Shown here piece by piece: positions 9,562 to 18,785 of a DNA stretch of 63,610 nt. The stretch is from Deltaproteobacteria bacterium (GTDB taxonomy: Bacteria; Myxococcota_A; UBA9042). A program made the position numbers and the translations under genes. The notes beneath the pieces were generated by a model that saw nothing but the letters and a program-made list of their open reading frames with translations, made no database searches and was not told the DNA's origin. The DNA lies in contig VGRO01000009.1 of assembly GCA_016875335.1 (NCBI GenBank), forward strand, positions 1-63,610, in the 5' to 3' direction. Every line of letters starts with the position of its first letter. Position 1 is the first letter of the stretch.

Positions 9562-10987
9562 AGGGATACACGATCTCAACCCGCGGCCCCTTGCCCTTGG
9601 CGGCGTCTGCACCCAGCGCACTGCCGGTCGCCACCAATCGCTCAGCCGCCACGCCCTTGGACATCAGGTAGTAGCGCACGGCGCCGGCCTGGCCCTGCCC
9701 CACCTTCTCGTCTTGGGCATAACCCACCAGCGTCGCCTTGACGTCGGCGTGCACTTGCAGGGCCGCGGCGAGGCCGTCGAGGTACGCCTGGGCCTTGGTC
9801 GTCAACTGCGCCGACGTGCCCTCCCACGAAATGGCAAGCGCCCCCATGAATTTCTTGAGTTTGTCCGGCACCTTGTCCGGGCAGCCGTCGCCGTCGGCAA
9901 AGCCGTTCTTGGTTTCGGCGTCGCGCGGGCACTTGTCCATGGTGTCTTCGATGCCATCGCCGTCGCTGTCCGGGCTCTGGTCGGGGCAGCCGTCTTCGTC
10001 GTCGAGGTTGTTGCGCGTCTCTTTGTCTTTGGGGCAGTTGTCGCGGCTGTCGGGGATGCCGTCGCCGTCGCTGTCGGGGTCGTCGGGGCAGCCGTCGTCG
10101 TCTTCAAAGCCGTTCTTGTTCTCGGGTACGGGCGGGCACTTGTCATGTTCGTCGTCGATGCCGTCGCCGTCCTTGTCAGCGTCGGGGCAGCCGTCGTCGT
10201 CGCGCACACCGTTCTTGGTTTCGGCGACGTCGGGGCAGCGGTCGGCGGCATCGAGCAACCCGTCGCCGTCGTTGTCCAGTTCCGGGCAGCCGTCCTCGTC
10301 TTGCCAGCCGTCGCGGTCTTCGGCGTCGAGGCGGCACTTGTCGTCGCGGTCGCTGATGCCGTCCTCGTCGCTGTCCTTGGCCTTGCCGCCGATGCGGTAA
10401 GTCACCGACAGCCACACTTCCGGCTCGATGCCGTAGGAACTGCCGCGGATCGGCACCAGCGACACATGCGCGTCCAACCGCAGCCCGAGAAACTCGTTGA
10501 GATCGAAGCGCGTGCCGGCCCCGACAAAGACATGGGCGTCGTCGTCGTCGGGTTCCGTCACATTGGGCGAGGCGGTGCTGATGCCATCCCAGCCCAGGCC
10601 GGCCCGCGCGAACGGCCGCAGCGCGCCGTCGGGGACCAGGGCAAAGGTCGCCCCGGCCCGCCAGGTGGTGATGTTGGCAGCGTCGCCAGACTGGCGCAGC
10701 TTGGACAGGGTGTAGCGGACTTCGCCCTCGGCCGTGACACGGTCGCTGAACGCGTAGCCGCCGCGCAGGCCAAAGCCGGGGCCGGCGACCGGGACCTCGT
10801 CCTTGTAGAGGGCATTGCCCAGTTCGTTGATCTCGTGCTTGAACGCCCAGCCGCCGAGCGCGCCGACCTCGATGGTGGCGGGCGGTTCGGCGCGGGCGGG
10901 CGCGGGCGACAACACGACCCAGGCGGTCCAGGCCAGGGCGCTGCTGGCGGGGGCGAACGAGCACAGGCGATGGTGCGAGGCGGGCAT
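9560..10987 (-). CDS. outer-membrane beta-barrel protein with TSP3 repeats and OmpA-like end
   Basis: This 475-residue exported protein has three parts. A signal peptide ends near residue 33 (APARA|E). A beta-barrel-like domain of about 180 residues follows, with aromatic-ending strands (for example LRGGYAFSDRV and PFARAGLGWDG). Next come about six thrombospondin type-3 calcium-binding repeats of the form DSDGDGIPDSRDNCPKD, each with paired Asp and a disulfide Cys pair. The last 90 residues resemble an OmpA C-terminal peptidoglycan-binding domain (AYLDGLAAALQVHADVKATLVGYAQD) but are somewhat short. It should tie the outer membrane to the cell wall, with the acidic repeats as a Ca-dependent linker. 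Confidence 0.85.
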   Translation of the reverse strand: MPASHHRLCSFAPASSALAWTAWVVLSPAPARAEPPATIEVGALGGWAFKHEINELGNALYKDEVPVAGPGFGLRGGYAFSDRVTAEGEVRYTLSKLRQSGDAANITTWRAGATFALVPDGALRPFARAGLGWDGISTASPNVTEPDDDDAHVFVGAGTRFDLNEFLGLRLDAHVSLVPIRGSSYGIEPEVWLSVTYRIGGKAKDSDEDGISDRDDKCRLDAEDRDGWQDEDGCPELDNDGDGLLDAADRCPDVAETKNGVRDDDGCPDADKDGDGIDDEHDKCPPVPENKNGFEDDDGCPDDPDSDGDGIPDSRDNCPKDKETRNNLDDEDGCPDQSPDSDGDGIEDTMDKCPRDAETKNGFADGDGCPDKVPDKLKKFMGALAISWEGTSAQLTTKAQAYLDGLAAALQVHADVKATLVGYAQDEKVGQGQAGAVRYYLMSKGVAAERLVATGSALGADAAKGKGPRVEIVYP

Positions 10988-11508
10988 GGTGGGGCGGCCA
11001 GCGCGCCGAAAGCAGGGCGGCCGGGGCGGGGCGATGATGCCGCAAACGCCGGCCGCGGCAAACCCGCCCGCCCAGTTCGGGTGGCCATCTGGGCGGTTGC
11101 CGCCGACAACTGCCCCGACCTGATTGGTTGTCGGCTGCCAGGGTCCCTCGTCGTCGCCATTGGCTGCGACGCCGCCACTGGACCGCGTTCACCTTGCCTG
11201 CCGCGTGCCGGATTGCAGCCGCGACGACCATCGCACGCAAGCACCCTCATGTGAATCGACACGCGATGCCGGGGCCGGCCAGCCCGGCAACGCAGGGCCG
11301 GGATTCGGGCCTGCCCGGCCGTACCGTCCTGTGCTACAGTGCCCCCGTTGGTCGCCTTGTTGTGGGTGGCTTGGCCGCCCAGAGGTCGACCGCAGGCCGG
11401 ACTGCCTGCAGACAGGATGGGCCGCCCGATGTCACTCGCTCGTCCTGGTCCGATCCGGCCGGTGGGCCCGGCTGCCTCCACCCTCCACCTGCCGCCGCCC
11501 GGTGACCC
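10988..11508. other. divergent intergenic region
   Basis: These 521 bases separate the start of the TSP3/OmpA gene from the start of the CHASE2-cyclase gene. I see no convincing coding region or RNA gene. A possible -10 (TACAGT at 11335-11340) lacks a matching -35, so no promoter is called. Confidence 0.4.
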
Positions 11509-13404
11509 ATGAGGCGCCCGCCCGCGGCCCCGGCGGTCCTTGGTCTAGGCCGGCCCGCGACGATCGTGCTCGCATGGTTGGCGCTGACCGCGGGAGGCGC
11601 TGCGCTTGACCTCGCAGGGGTGACGGGTGGCTACGAGCGCGCGGCCAGCGACCTCTGGCACCGCCTCTCTGGGCTGCGGCGCACCCCCCAGCACGTGGCA
11701 ATCGTCGGGATCGACGAAGCGTCGCTGGCCGAGAAACCCGACGAGCCGCTGGTGTTCTGGTCGCCGCACTACGCCCGGGCACTCGATGCCCTGGGCAAAG
11801 TCGGGGCCAAAGTGGTGGGCGTCGACCTGTTGCTGACCGTGAGCCCGGAGGCCTGGCTGGCGCGGGCCGGGCTCGCCCCTGGCGACGTCCGAAACTTTGA
11901 TCAGCCATTCCGCAAGGTCCTGGGCGAAGGCCGCACGGTACTGACGGCCTTCGCCACCGGCACCGAGCGCGACGCGGAGCTTCTCCTGCCCAACCGCGAC
12001 TACTGGCTGTCGCTGCCCGGCCTGCTCGACGACGTCGCCCTCGCCAACCTGGAGTACGACGACGACGGCGTGCTCCGCTCGTTCCGCATCCTGAGCGACC
12101 GCCCCGACTCGCCTCGGCGCTTTCTGGGGGCACTGCTGGCCGCCCGGGCCGCGGGTCAGGACCTGGACGCGCCGACTTGGCACCTGGGCGGCAGGGACTT
12201 GCAGGCCCAGGGGGCTCGCCACCAGGTCGCTTTTGCCGGCCCCCCCGGCACCGTACCCGTGGTGCCGATCTCGCGGCTGCTGGCCGCCAACGCCGAGCGC
12301 GATCCACAGGTTCGGGCGCTCGCTGGAAAGACTGTCCTGTTCGCCGCGACCTACCACGCCGCGCAGGACGTCCACCCAACGCCCTACGCGCCTTTGATGA
12401 TGCACGGCGCCGAGATCCACGCCCAGATCGCCGAGTCGCTGCTGACCGGTCGGCGCTTTGATGTCGCGCCGCTGTGGCTGCACGCCGCGCTGCTGGCGCT
12501 GGTGGCGGTGGCCGGGGCGCTGTTGATCTCCGGGCGGCCGGGCGTGGGCCGCGGTGCCGTCGTCACCTCCGTTGGCTTGCTGTCGACGGCCGGCCTGGCC
12601 TTTGGGTTGTGGCAGTTGGATATCGCCGTACCGATCGCCGGGATGCAGGCGGTGCTGGTGAGCGGCTTCGTCGCCGGCCTGGGCCTGGGCCTGCGCGGCA
12701 GCGAGCGCCGGCGCGAAGAGCTCAAGCGGATGTTTGGCCGCTACGTGTCCGACGAGGTCGTCGCGCACCTGCTGGGCAGCGGTCATGCCCCCGACCTGGG
12801 CGGCGAGGCCGGACAGGTTTCCGTCCTGTTCTGCGACATCCGCAACTTCACCACCATCTCCGAGCGTCTGCGGCCGCACGAAGTCGTCGACATGCTCAAC
12901 GCCTGGTTCTCGCTGGCGGCCGAGCCCATCCTGGCCCAGGGCGGGACGATCGACAAGTACATCGGCGACGCGATCATGGCTGTCTTCGGCGCTCCGGCGC
13001 CCCAGCCCGACCACGCGCGTCGCGCGCTGAAGGCGGCCGCGGAGATGGCCCGGCGGGCAGAGAAGTTCCGCGGCTGGATGGAGGAGCGTTTCGCCGGGCG
13101 CGACCTGCCCGCTTTCGGCATCGGCATTGGCATTCACAGCGGCGAGGCCGTGAGCGGCAACATCGGGTCGCCGCGGCGCATGGAATTCACCACCATTGGC
13201 GACACCGTCAACGCTGCCTCGCGCTTGGAAGGACTGACCAAGGGCATGGGGGTCGCCGTGGCCATCAGCAGCGCCACCGCCGACGCCGCCGGCAACGGCC
13301 TGCGCCTCGGTCCGCCCCAGCAAACCCAGGTCAAGGGTCGCCAAGAGGCGATGCAGGTGATGGCCTTTGAGGGATTCGACGACGAAACGGGAGGAAGGGC
13401 ATGA
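11509..13404 (+). CDS. CHASE2-domain class III adenylate cyclase
   Basis: This 631-residue membrane enzyme has one N-terminal TM segment (about 18-37), a periplasmic CHASE2 sensor domain (about 40-310), three TM segments (about 320-400) and a cytoplasmic class III cyclase domain (about 420-600). Metal-binding Asp residues are D443 (in FCDIRNF) and D487 (in YIGDAIMAVFG), and K483 is the substrate-selecting Lys. The segment FTTIGDTVNAASRLE carries the Thr, Asn and Arg expected of a Lys/Thr adenylate cyclase. It should make cAMP in response to an extracytoplasmic signal. It heads a four-gene plus-strand run and overlaps the next gene by ATGA. Confidence 0.93.
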   Translation: MRRPPAAPAVLGLGRPATIVLAWLALTAGGAALDLAGVTGGYERAASDLWHRLSGLRRTPQHVAIVGIDEASLAEKPDEPLVFWSPHYARALDALGKVGAKVVGVDLLLTVSPEAWLARAGLAPGDVRNFDQPFRKVLGEGRTVLTAFATGTERDAELLLPNRDYWLSLPGLLDDVALANLEYDDDGVLRSFRILSDRPDSPRRFLGALLAARAAGQDLDAPTWHLGGRDLQAQGARHQVAFAGPPGTVPVVPISRLLAANAERDPQVRALAGKTVLFAATYHAAQDVHPTPYAPLMMHGAEIHAQIAESLLTGRRFDVAPLWLHAALLALVAVAGALLISGRPGVGRGAVVTSVGLLSTAGLAFGLWQLDIAVPIAGMQAVLVSGFVAGLGLGLRGSERRREELKRMFGRYVSDEVVAHLLGSGHAPDLGGEAGQVSVLFCDIRNFTTISERLRPHEVVDMLNAWFSLAAEPILAQGGTIDKYIGDAIMAVFGAPAPQPDHARRALKAAAEMARRAEKFRGWMEERFAGRDLPAFGIGIGIHSGEAVSGNIGSPRRMEFTTIGDTVNAASRLEGLTKGMGVAVAISSATADAAGNGLRLGPPQQTQVKGRQEAMQVMAFEGFDDETGGRA

Positions 13405-14789
13405 ACGACACCGGGGCAACGGGCGGCCACGCTGGCCGCCGCGGCGAGCGTGGCTCGGTCCAGTGGTGGCTCTGGGGCGTGGGTGCTGGGGTCCTGTTGT
13501 GGGCGTCGCCGGTGCTGGCCCAGGTCACCGGCGGACCGGTGGGGCTGGTCACGCGCGTCACAGGCGTCGTCACCCTCGCGGTGGGCGCCGATGCCCTGCC
13601 GGCGGCGGATTTCGTGCAGGTCGTCAGCGGCGAACTGTACGTCGTGCAGGAAGGGGGACTCATCGAGCTGGTCTACTTCGGTGACGGTCGCCGGGAGCGC
13701 TGGGCCGGCCCGGCCCGAATGGTCGTTCGTCCCACGGGCGGGACGGCGCTCTCCGGGACCCCGCAGGTCAGCTTCCTGCCGGCTTCGGCGGTGGCTGCCC
13801 TCAAGAAAGTGCCACCCCGCGGCATCGCCACCGCAGAGGCCCGGGCCGGGGGCAACCGCGTGCGGGGCCTGGAGCCGGGGGCGCCCCCTGCCGCGCAACC
13901 CGCAGGGTCGCCCCCGCCACCGGCCGCGCCGTTCGACGAGAGGGCGGCCCGCGAGGCGCTGGCGCGCCACGGCGCCGATCCGGGCTCGCCAGTGCGCCCC
14001 GGCACGCAGAAGCCCCAGCCCACCGCCGGTCAGGCCGGCCAGGCGCCCGCCGGTGTCAGCCTGGCGGCCTTGAGCGCCCGCATGGAGGGACCGGCCGCGC
14101 CGGCCCTGGTGGCCGCGGCGACGAGCGCCGGGTTCGCCATGCAGCCGCCTGCGGCGCTGGCTGCCGACGCGGACGTGGTCTTTCGGGCTGCCGAGGGCGG
14201 CGCCCTGTCGGCTCGCCTCAAGGGTGGCGGCGAACTGGTGGCGGCCCGCCAGGAGGCGTGGCCCGAGCTGGTCCTGGGGGCCGCCCGCATGTGCCGCCTG
14301 CAGCGCCTGAGCCAGCCAGACCCCAGCCGCACCATTTCCGTGTCCCTGGCGGTATTCCCCCTGGAGGGCGGAGGGCCTGGATCGGTGCAGGAGCCCGTGT
14401 CGGTGCCGGTGGGTCAGCAAATGGTCATCGAGATGGTCAACGACAGTGCGCTGCCCGTGCAGATCCGCATCGTGGAGGTAGGCCCTTCTGGCAGCGTGTC
14501 GCAGGTCTTTCCTCCGGCCGACAAGGTCGAAGGCTTGCAGCCCTACGGGCGCCGCCGGCTGCCGGGCGAATTCGCCGCCGCACCTCCCCTGGGTGCGTAT
14601 GGCTACGCCTTGGTGGCGACCCGGCAGCCGCCACCCGTGCCGCCCGCAGCGGCCTCGGCCCCTGCGGCGCCACCGGCAGCGGATCCCCTCGCGGCTGTCC
14701 TGCAGTCCAAGAACCCGGCCGCCGCGCTGACCTTGGACACAGGTCTGGCGTGGGGAGTCGGCTGGTCGCGGCTGGTCATCCGGCCATAG
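13401..14789 (+). CDS. exported protein with putative DUF4384 domain
   Basis: This 462-residue protein has a hydrophobic signal at about 22-41 ending in VLAQ. A FecR-like beta segment follows (TGVVTLAVG, then LYVVQEGGLIELVYFGDG), then a long Pro/Ala/Gly-rich middle. Near residue 330 is a domain whose pattern (VSVPVGQQMVIEMVNDS, IRIVEVGPSGSVSQVFPP) resembles DUF4384. DUF4384 and FecR-like proteins often accompany CHAT and CHASE2 genes in other bacteria. It overlaps the cyclase stop by 4 bp and has a GGAGGAAGGG ribosome-binding site, so both should be made together and meet in the periplasm. Confidence 0.7.
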   Translation: MNDTGATGGHAGRRGERGSVQWWLWGVGAGVLLWASPVLAQVTGGPVGLVTRVTGVVTLAVGADALPAADFVQVVSGELYVVQEGGLIELVYFGDGRRERWAGPARMVVRPTGGTALSGTPQVSFLPASAVAALKKVPPRGIATAEARAGGNRVRGLEPGAPPAAQPAGSPPPPAAPFDERAAREALARHGADPGSPVRPGTQKPQPTAGQAGQAPAGVSLAALSARMEGPAAPALVAAATSAGFAMQPPAALAADADVVFRAAEGGALSARLKGGGELVAARQEAWPELVLGAARMCRLQRLSQPDPSRTISVSLAVFPLEGGGPGSVQEPVSVPVGQQMVIEMVNDSALPVQIRIVEVGPSGSVSQVFPPADKVEGLQPYGRRRLPGEFAAAPPLGAYGYALVATRQPPPVPPAAASAPAAPPAADPLAAVLQSKNPAAALTLDTGLAWGVGWSRLVIRP

Positions 14790-14852
14790 CAACCCGTCGT
14801 CTCTCGCGGACACGATCCTGGCGCGCTCGGCCGCGCCCACCAGGGAGGCACC

Positions 14853-15566
14853 ATGCGGCCCATCGCGAGCGATGGTCTTGCAGACGGGCACGACCCCACT
14901 GCACTGCTGACCTGGAGCCCGATTGGCCCGACTGGCGCGACGGCCAGCACGGCCCATCCCTGGCAACGCGACCGCTGGGCACGGACAACGACGTCGCCCC
15001 GGGCGCTGGCCCACGGCCGCCCCCCCACTGCGCGACGCCTCTGTGGCGCTGCGGCAGCCCTGGTGCTGTGGCTGGCCCGTCCTGGGGTGGCCCAAGGGCC
15101 CGCAGCACCCGCCGCACAGTTGCCACCCGCTACGGCAGTGGCGCCGCTCCATCCGCCTGCCGCACCAGCCCCAAGCCCCCCGCCGGTCGTCTTTCTGGGT
15201 CGCTCGGCGCGCGCACATTGGGCGGGCGGCGTCGCCCTGACCGTCCTGGGAGCCGCCGCGACCGGTGCGGCGGTCTGGCTGACCCTCGATTCCCACGCCG
15301 CGCGCGAGCAGGCGCGTGCACACTGCAGCGCCAAGCACCCCAACATCTGCAGCCCGGAGGGTGTTCGCCTCCAAGATCGGGTGCAGCGCGACAGCCTGGC
15401 CGCGCTCGGTGTGGGCGTGGCGGCTGTTCCCATGGTCGGCTTGGGTCTGCTGTCCCTGCTGGTGGCGCCCGGCAACTGGGATGCGGTCACGACCTCGGAC
15501 GCCGCGGTTCAGGTGGTACCCGTCGTGGGGCCGGCGCCTGGCCTGGCCCTGCAAGGGACCTTCTGA
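14853..15566 (+). CDS. two-TM membrane protein, unknown
   Basis: This 237-residue protein follows a strong ribosome-binding site (AGGGAGGCACC). It has a Pro/Ala-rich N-terminal half with a possible signal or TM near residues 63-80. The C-terminal half has two clear TM segments (WAGGVALTVLGAAATGAAVWL, and about 30 residues later ALGVGVAAVPMVGLGLLSLL), with a loop holding two cysteines between them. Proteins with this layout are common beside serine/threonine kinases and lipoproteins in Myxococcota. Its stop overlaps the next start (TGATG at 15564-15568). Confidence 0.65.
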   Translation: MRPIASDGLADGHDPTALLTWSPIGPTGATASTAHPWQRDRWARTTTSPRALAHGRPPTARRLCGAAAALVLWLARPGVAQGPAAPAAQLPPATAVAPLHPPAAPAPSPPPVVFLGRSARAHWAGGVALTVLGAAATGAAVWLTLDSHAAREQARAHCSAKHPNICSPEGVRLQDRVQRDSLAALGVGVAAVPMVGLGLLSLLVAPGNWDAVTTSDAAVQVVPVVGPAPGLALQGTF

Positions 15567-16504
15567 TGTGCCATCTCGCCCGGTTGGGCCGATGGTTGGT
15601 CTTGGCGGTCGTGGGGACGGCGGGGTGTGGGCTGATGGACGACCCGCCGGTCCTGGATTGCGCCTATGCCCCGCTGAGCCAGAACGAGCTGCCGCCATGG
15701 CTGGTCCAGAGCTGCGTGCTGCTGGCGTCCTGCTCGCCCTTTGGGTCCCAGAGCGTTGGCACATGCATCCGCGACGCGGTTCCGCTCAGCAGCGTGTACT
15801 TCCACTGCATCCAAGGCGCCGCCACCTGCCAGGACGTCGAGGCCTGCCAGGGTGCCGGCCGCCTGCCGGCCTCGGCCTGCGCGGACAAGCCCAAGGGCTG
15901 GCACTGCGACGGTCTGCGCGGCGTCCGCTGCGGCTTCGGCGAGCCCACCTACGTGGACTGCGCCAAGGTCGGTGGCACCTGCGCGCTCTACAAGGAGGCA
16001 GCGACGGCCGAAACCTGGCCCTGCCTGTTGAAAAAGGGGGCTTGCGCGGCGGACAAGCACTGGCGTTGCGACGGCACCCGCCAGGTCTTTTGCAGCGGGA
16101 CCGAACTTTGGGGTCAGGACTGCGCCGCCACCGGCCAGCGCTGCCTGCAAGGGAGCACCGGCGCCACGTGCTCCCCCGTCTCCTTCCCCTGCAGCCAGAA
16201 CACCTGCCAGGGCAACACCTTGCACCACTGCCCGTGGTACGGCCAGCCCTGGGGATTCCGCTACGACTGCGCCGTGGCCGGCGGCGTCTGCCAGGACGGC
16301 ATGTGTCGGCGCAAGGAGTGCGCCTACGGCGACACCCCCTGTCGCGAGAGGTGCCTGGATGGCACGCGGATGCAGACCTGCGTCGGCTCCCGCTACGCCT
16401 GGGAGGGCGGCGCCCCGCTGACCGTCGACTGTGCCGCCTACGGTTTCACTGGCTGCGCCCGGCCGGTGGTCAAGGGGGTCGAGGGGCTGCCCGTGTGTCG
16501 GTAG
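15566..16504 (+). CDS. cysteine-rich lipoprotein
   Basis: This 312-residue protein has a signal ending in TAGC (Cys21), so it is a lipoprotein. The mature part has some 40 cysteines in irregularly repeated motifs such as WHCDGLRGVRCG, HWRCDGTRQVFCSG and LHHCPWYG. Each motif looks like a small disulfide-bonded unit of 35-45 residues, of the form C-D-G-x-x-x-x-x-C. The repeats differ from the CDDGNPCT type found elsewhere in the window. It ends the plus-strand arm, and its last 67 bases overlap the 3' end of the convergent lipoprotein gene. Confidence 0.75.
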   Translation: MCHLARLGRWLVLAVVGTAGCGLMDDPPVLDCAYAPLSQNELPPWLVQSCVLLASCSPFGSQSVGTCIRDAVPLSSVYFHCIQGAATCQDVEACQGAGRLPASACADKPKGWHCDGLRGVRCGFGEPTYVDCAKVGGTCALYKEAATAETWPCLLKKGACAADKHWRCDGTRQVFCSGTELWGQDCAATGQRCLQGSTGATCSPVSFPCSQNTCQGNTLHHCPWYGQPWGFRYDCAVAGGVCQDGMCRRKECAYGDTPCRERCLDGTRMQTCVGSRYAWEGGAPLTVDCAAYGFTGCARPVVKGVEGLPVCR

Positions 16505-17235
16505 GGCCCGGCCCCTGGCCGCAGCCATCCCTCTGCCGTCTGCCCTCCGGTCCGCAATTGTACCCGAACGGACGCTGCCGGCACGCCGTCGACCACCACC
16601 CGGCCGAAGTCGTCCGTCCGCGTCACGCTGCCCTGCAGCAACACGCCCGACGCGTCCCAGATGTCGTAGGCCACCTCCGTGCCGGCGACCGGCAGGGACA
16701 CGGCGTAGGTGGTGGTTCTGACCGGCGAATGGAACAGCTCCAGGTCGACGTTGGGGTCGCGGACGTAACGGGGGGCCACCACCGATTGGGCCGGGTTGAG
16801 CAAGCCCAGCCAGAATGCCAGGGAGTTGTGCACCGTGTCCGCCTTGAGGGCCGCCGAATCCTCGAATTTGCCCATGCCGAACGGGTACATGAAGGGCGCC
16901 ACGGCCAGCGCGGCGACGCCGAAGGGGACCTCGAAGAGCTCCCACAGCGGGTTGGGGTTCCACTCGCCGCGAATCTCGATGGTGTTGTAGACGATCCGGC
17001 GCCGCAGGTCGATGTCGCGCCGGGCCAGCACGGCGAACTCGACGCGTCCCGGCCCGCGGCGCTCGGCGACCAGTCGCAGGGTCGCTGGGCCAGCGGCCTT
17101 CTCCACCTCGATGCGCTTGGCCAGGCCGCGCTCATGGACGATGATGCCGGTGCACGCGGTCATGGTCGCCGCGATGACGGTCAGCGCCACGGCGCGGCTG
17201 CCCCTGGCGGGCACGACGGCGACGCGGCGGCTCAC
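16438..17235 (-). CDS. putative lipoprotein, unknown
   Basis: This 265-residue protein starts at GTG overlapping the upstream CHAT gene stop (GTGA, 17235-17232). Its N-terminal signal ends in MTAC (Cys28). The mature protein contains a hydrophobic segment around VAALAVAPFMYPFGMG that could be a membrane-associated hairpin, and a C-terminal beta domain (VAYDIWDASGVLLQG, VVVDGVPAASVRVQLR) resembling a carboxypeptidase-regulatory or Ig-like fold. It is the last gene of a four-lipoprotein arm. The stop lies inside the convergent gene, which makes the exact C terminus slightly uncertain. Confidence 0.65.
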   Translation of the reverse strand: MSRRVAVVPARGSRAVALTVIAATMTACTGIIVHERGLAKRIEVEKAAGPATLRLVAERRGPGRVEFAVLARRDIDLRRRIVYNTIEIRGEWNPNPLWELFEVPFGVAALAVAPFMYPFGMGKFEDSAALKADTVHNSLAFWLGLLNPAQSVVAPRYVRDPNVDLELFHSPVRTTTYAVSLPVAGTEVAYDIWDASGVLLQGSVTRTDDFGRVVVDGVPAASVRVQLRTGGQTAEGWLRPGAGPYRHTGSPSTPLTTGRAQPVKP

Positions 17236-18785
17236 TTGTCCATCCCGTACAGGACGAAGGCCGCCCAGAAGAAGGGGTGTTGCCACCGCGGGTCCTTGCG
17301 GATGGCGGCCTGGGCCGCGCGCAGGGCCTCGGCGCTGCCGAGCTCCAGGAAACGATCGTAGAAACGCAGCATCAAGCGGGCCGTCGCGTCGTCGGAGACC
17401 TGCCACAGGCTGCCGATGACGGTGGGCGTGCCTCCAGCGAGAAAGGCGGCGGTGATGCTGCCCAGGGCGTCGTCCGACCCCGACAGCGTCGTTTCGCAAG
17501 CGCTCAGCACCACCAGGTGGGTGTGGGACAAGTCCATCCGGCTGATCTCGGCGGCGGTCAGGTGGCCGTCGGCGCCGGCCCCGCGGGTCAGGATCAGGCT
17601 CGACGCGCCCGCGGCGGCGGCCCCGGCGAACTGCCCGTGGGTGGCGAGGTGCAGGATGTTGAAGTTGCGGTAGGCGTCCATCACGCGGTGCTCGCTCGCG
17701 TCGTCGCCGACCAAGAGCGCCGAGTCGTCGAACATCCGCGAGACCGCGCGGGCTTCCACTTCGGCCGTGGGCAGGGGCAGCCAGGGCTCGGGGTAGCTGG
17801 CGTTGCCCACCGCCAGCATGCGCGGCGCGTCGGCGGACAGGGGGCGCTGCACGATGGCGTGGTAGAAGGTCGCGGACGGCAGGTAGGCGACGCGTGCCCC
17901 TTCGGTCAGCAACTGCCCCGCCGGGGACTCCAGCACACCAAAGGGCAGGTTGGCCAAGAAGCCATCGGGCACCACAGTCACCGCCTTGGCCCTGGCCACT
18001 TCCGGGCCCAGGGGTGCCAGCAGGGCCATCCACAGCCACCGCGAAACGCCTCGCCACGCGTCCCCCTGGGCAAGACGCAGCGCCCCCGACAGCGAGGACA
18101 CCTGCAGGCGCAAGGCTTGGGGCGGCGTCTGCAGGTGCACCAGCCGGGCGCTGGCGCGGGTGACGACAAACACATGGACCGCGTCGCCGCCCAGGTGGAA
18201 GGACAGCAAAACCTGGTCCCCGGCCAGGCCGCGCTGGATCTCCTCCAGCGTGGTGATGACCAGGTGGCCTGCCAGCGCCAGGCGGTAGGGCAGGCCGCGC
18301 TTGTCGATGGACTCGATGCGCCGGGCGACCTCCTGCTGTCCCAGCCAGAATGCTTGGTCATCGCGCTCGGCGACTTGATGGAAGGCTTCGGGCTGGCGCG
18401 GCTTGAGCCCGGCGAGCCCGCGGCTGCGCCCCCCGGGGCCGATCGGCGCGGCCTGGGCCTCGAAGCTGCGATCCAGGTCGCGGAACACCTCGGGCACCTC
18501 GTCGGCCCGACCGCGGCCGCTGCCGGCGCTGAGGCCGGCGAAGCGGCGACTCCGGGCGACCTCGAGCGCGTAGAAGGCCTGGGCGGGCCGGCCCTGGGCG
18601 ATCTCGCCTGCGATCAGGTCGGGCAGGTCGCGGCGCGCCCGTTCCAGGCGCTCGAACGGCAGCGTTGTGCCACGGCCGGTCGTCTGGATGGTGGCGCAGG
18701 CGCACAGCAAGCCGACCCCAACCAGCGCGATGACCCGCGAAGGCGCGCGAACGCAGGGGCCCGCGTGTCCAGAGGCGAGCGACAT
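17232..18785 (-). CDS. CHAT-domain (caspase-like) lipoprotein
   Basis: This 517-residue protein has an N-terminal signal with the lipobox-like LLCAC (Cys30), a helical region (about 50-200), and a C-terminal CHAT domain (about 215-517). The clan CD cysteine-peptidase dyad is intact: H383 in LHLATHGQF and C430 in VLSACETTLSG. The typical FLANLPFGVL and GTPTVIGSLWQVSDDATA segments also match CHAT. CHAT proteins are normally cytoplasmic proteases; here the signal implies action in the periplasm or at the outer membrane. The ATG follows GGAGGAGCCGTG and overlaps the upstream stop by TGATG. It sits in a four-lipoprotein operon facing the CHASE2-cyclase arm. Confidence 0.9.
   Translation of the reverse strand: MSLASGHAGPCVRAPSRVIALVGVGLLCACATIQTTGRGTTLPFERLERARRDLPDLIAGEIAQGRPAQAFYALEVARSRRFAGLSAGSGRGRADEVPEVFRDLDRSFEAQAAPIGPGGRSRGLAGLKPRQPEAFHQVAERDDQAFWLGQQEVARRIESIDKRGLPYRLALAGHLVITTLEEIQRGLAGDQVLLSFHLGGDAVHVFVVTRASARLVHLQTPPQALRLQVSSLSGALRLAQGDAWRGVSRWLWMALLAPLGPEVARAKAVTVVPDGFLANLPFGVLESPAGQLLTEGARVAYLPSATFYHAIVQRPLSADAPRMLAVGNASYPEPWLPLPTAEVEARAVSRMFDDSALLVGDDASEHRVMDAYRNFNILHLATHGQFAGAAAAGASSLILTRGAGADGHLTAAEISRMDLSHTHLVVLSACETTLSGSDDALGSITAAFLAGGTPTVIGSLWQVSDDATARLMLRFYDRFLELGSAEALRAAQAAIRKDPRWQHPFFWAAFVLYGMDK

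Noticed and set aside
9713-11254. Long plus-strand frame opposite the TSP3/OmpA gene
   Set aside because: It is Ala/Val-rich shadow text from GAC/GTC-rich codons; the minus frame has clear TSP3 and OmpA features.
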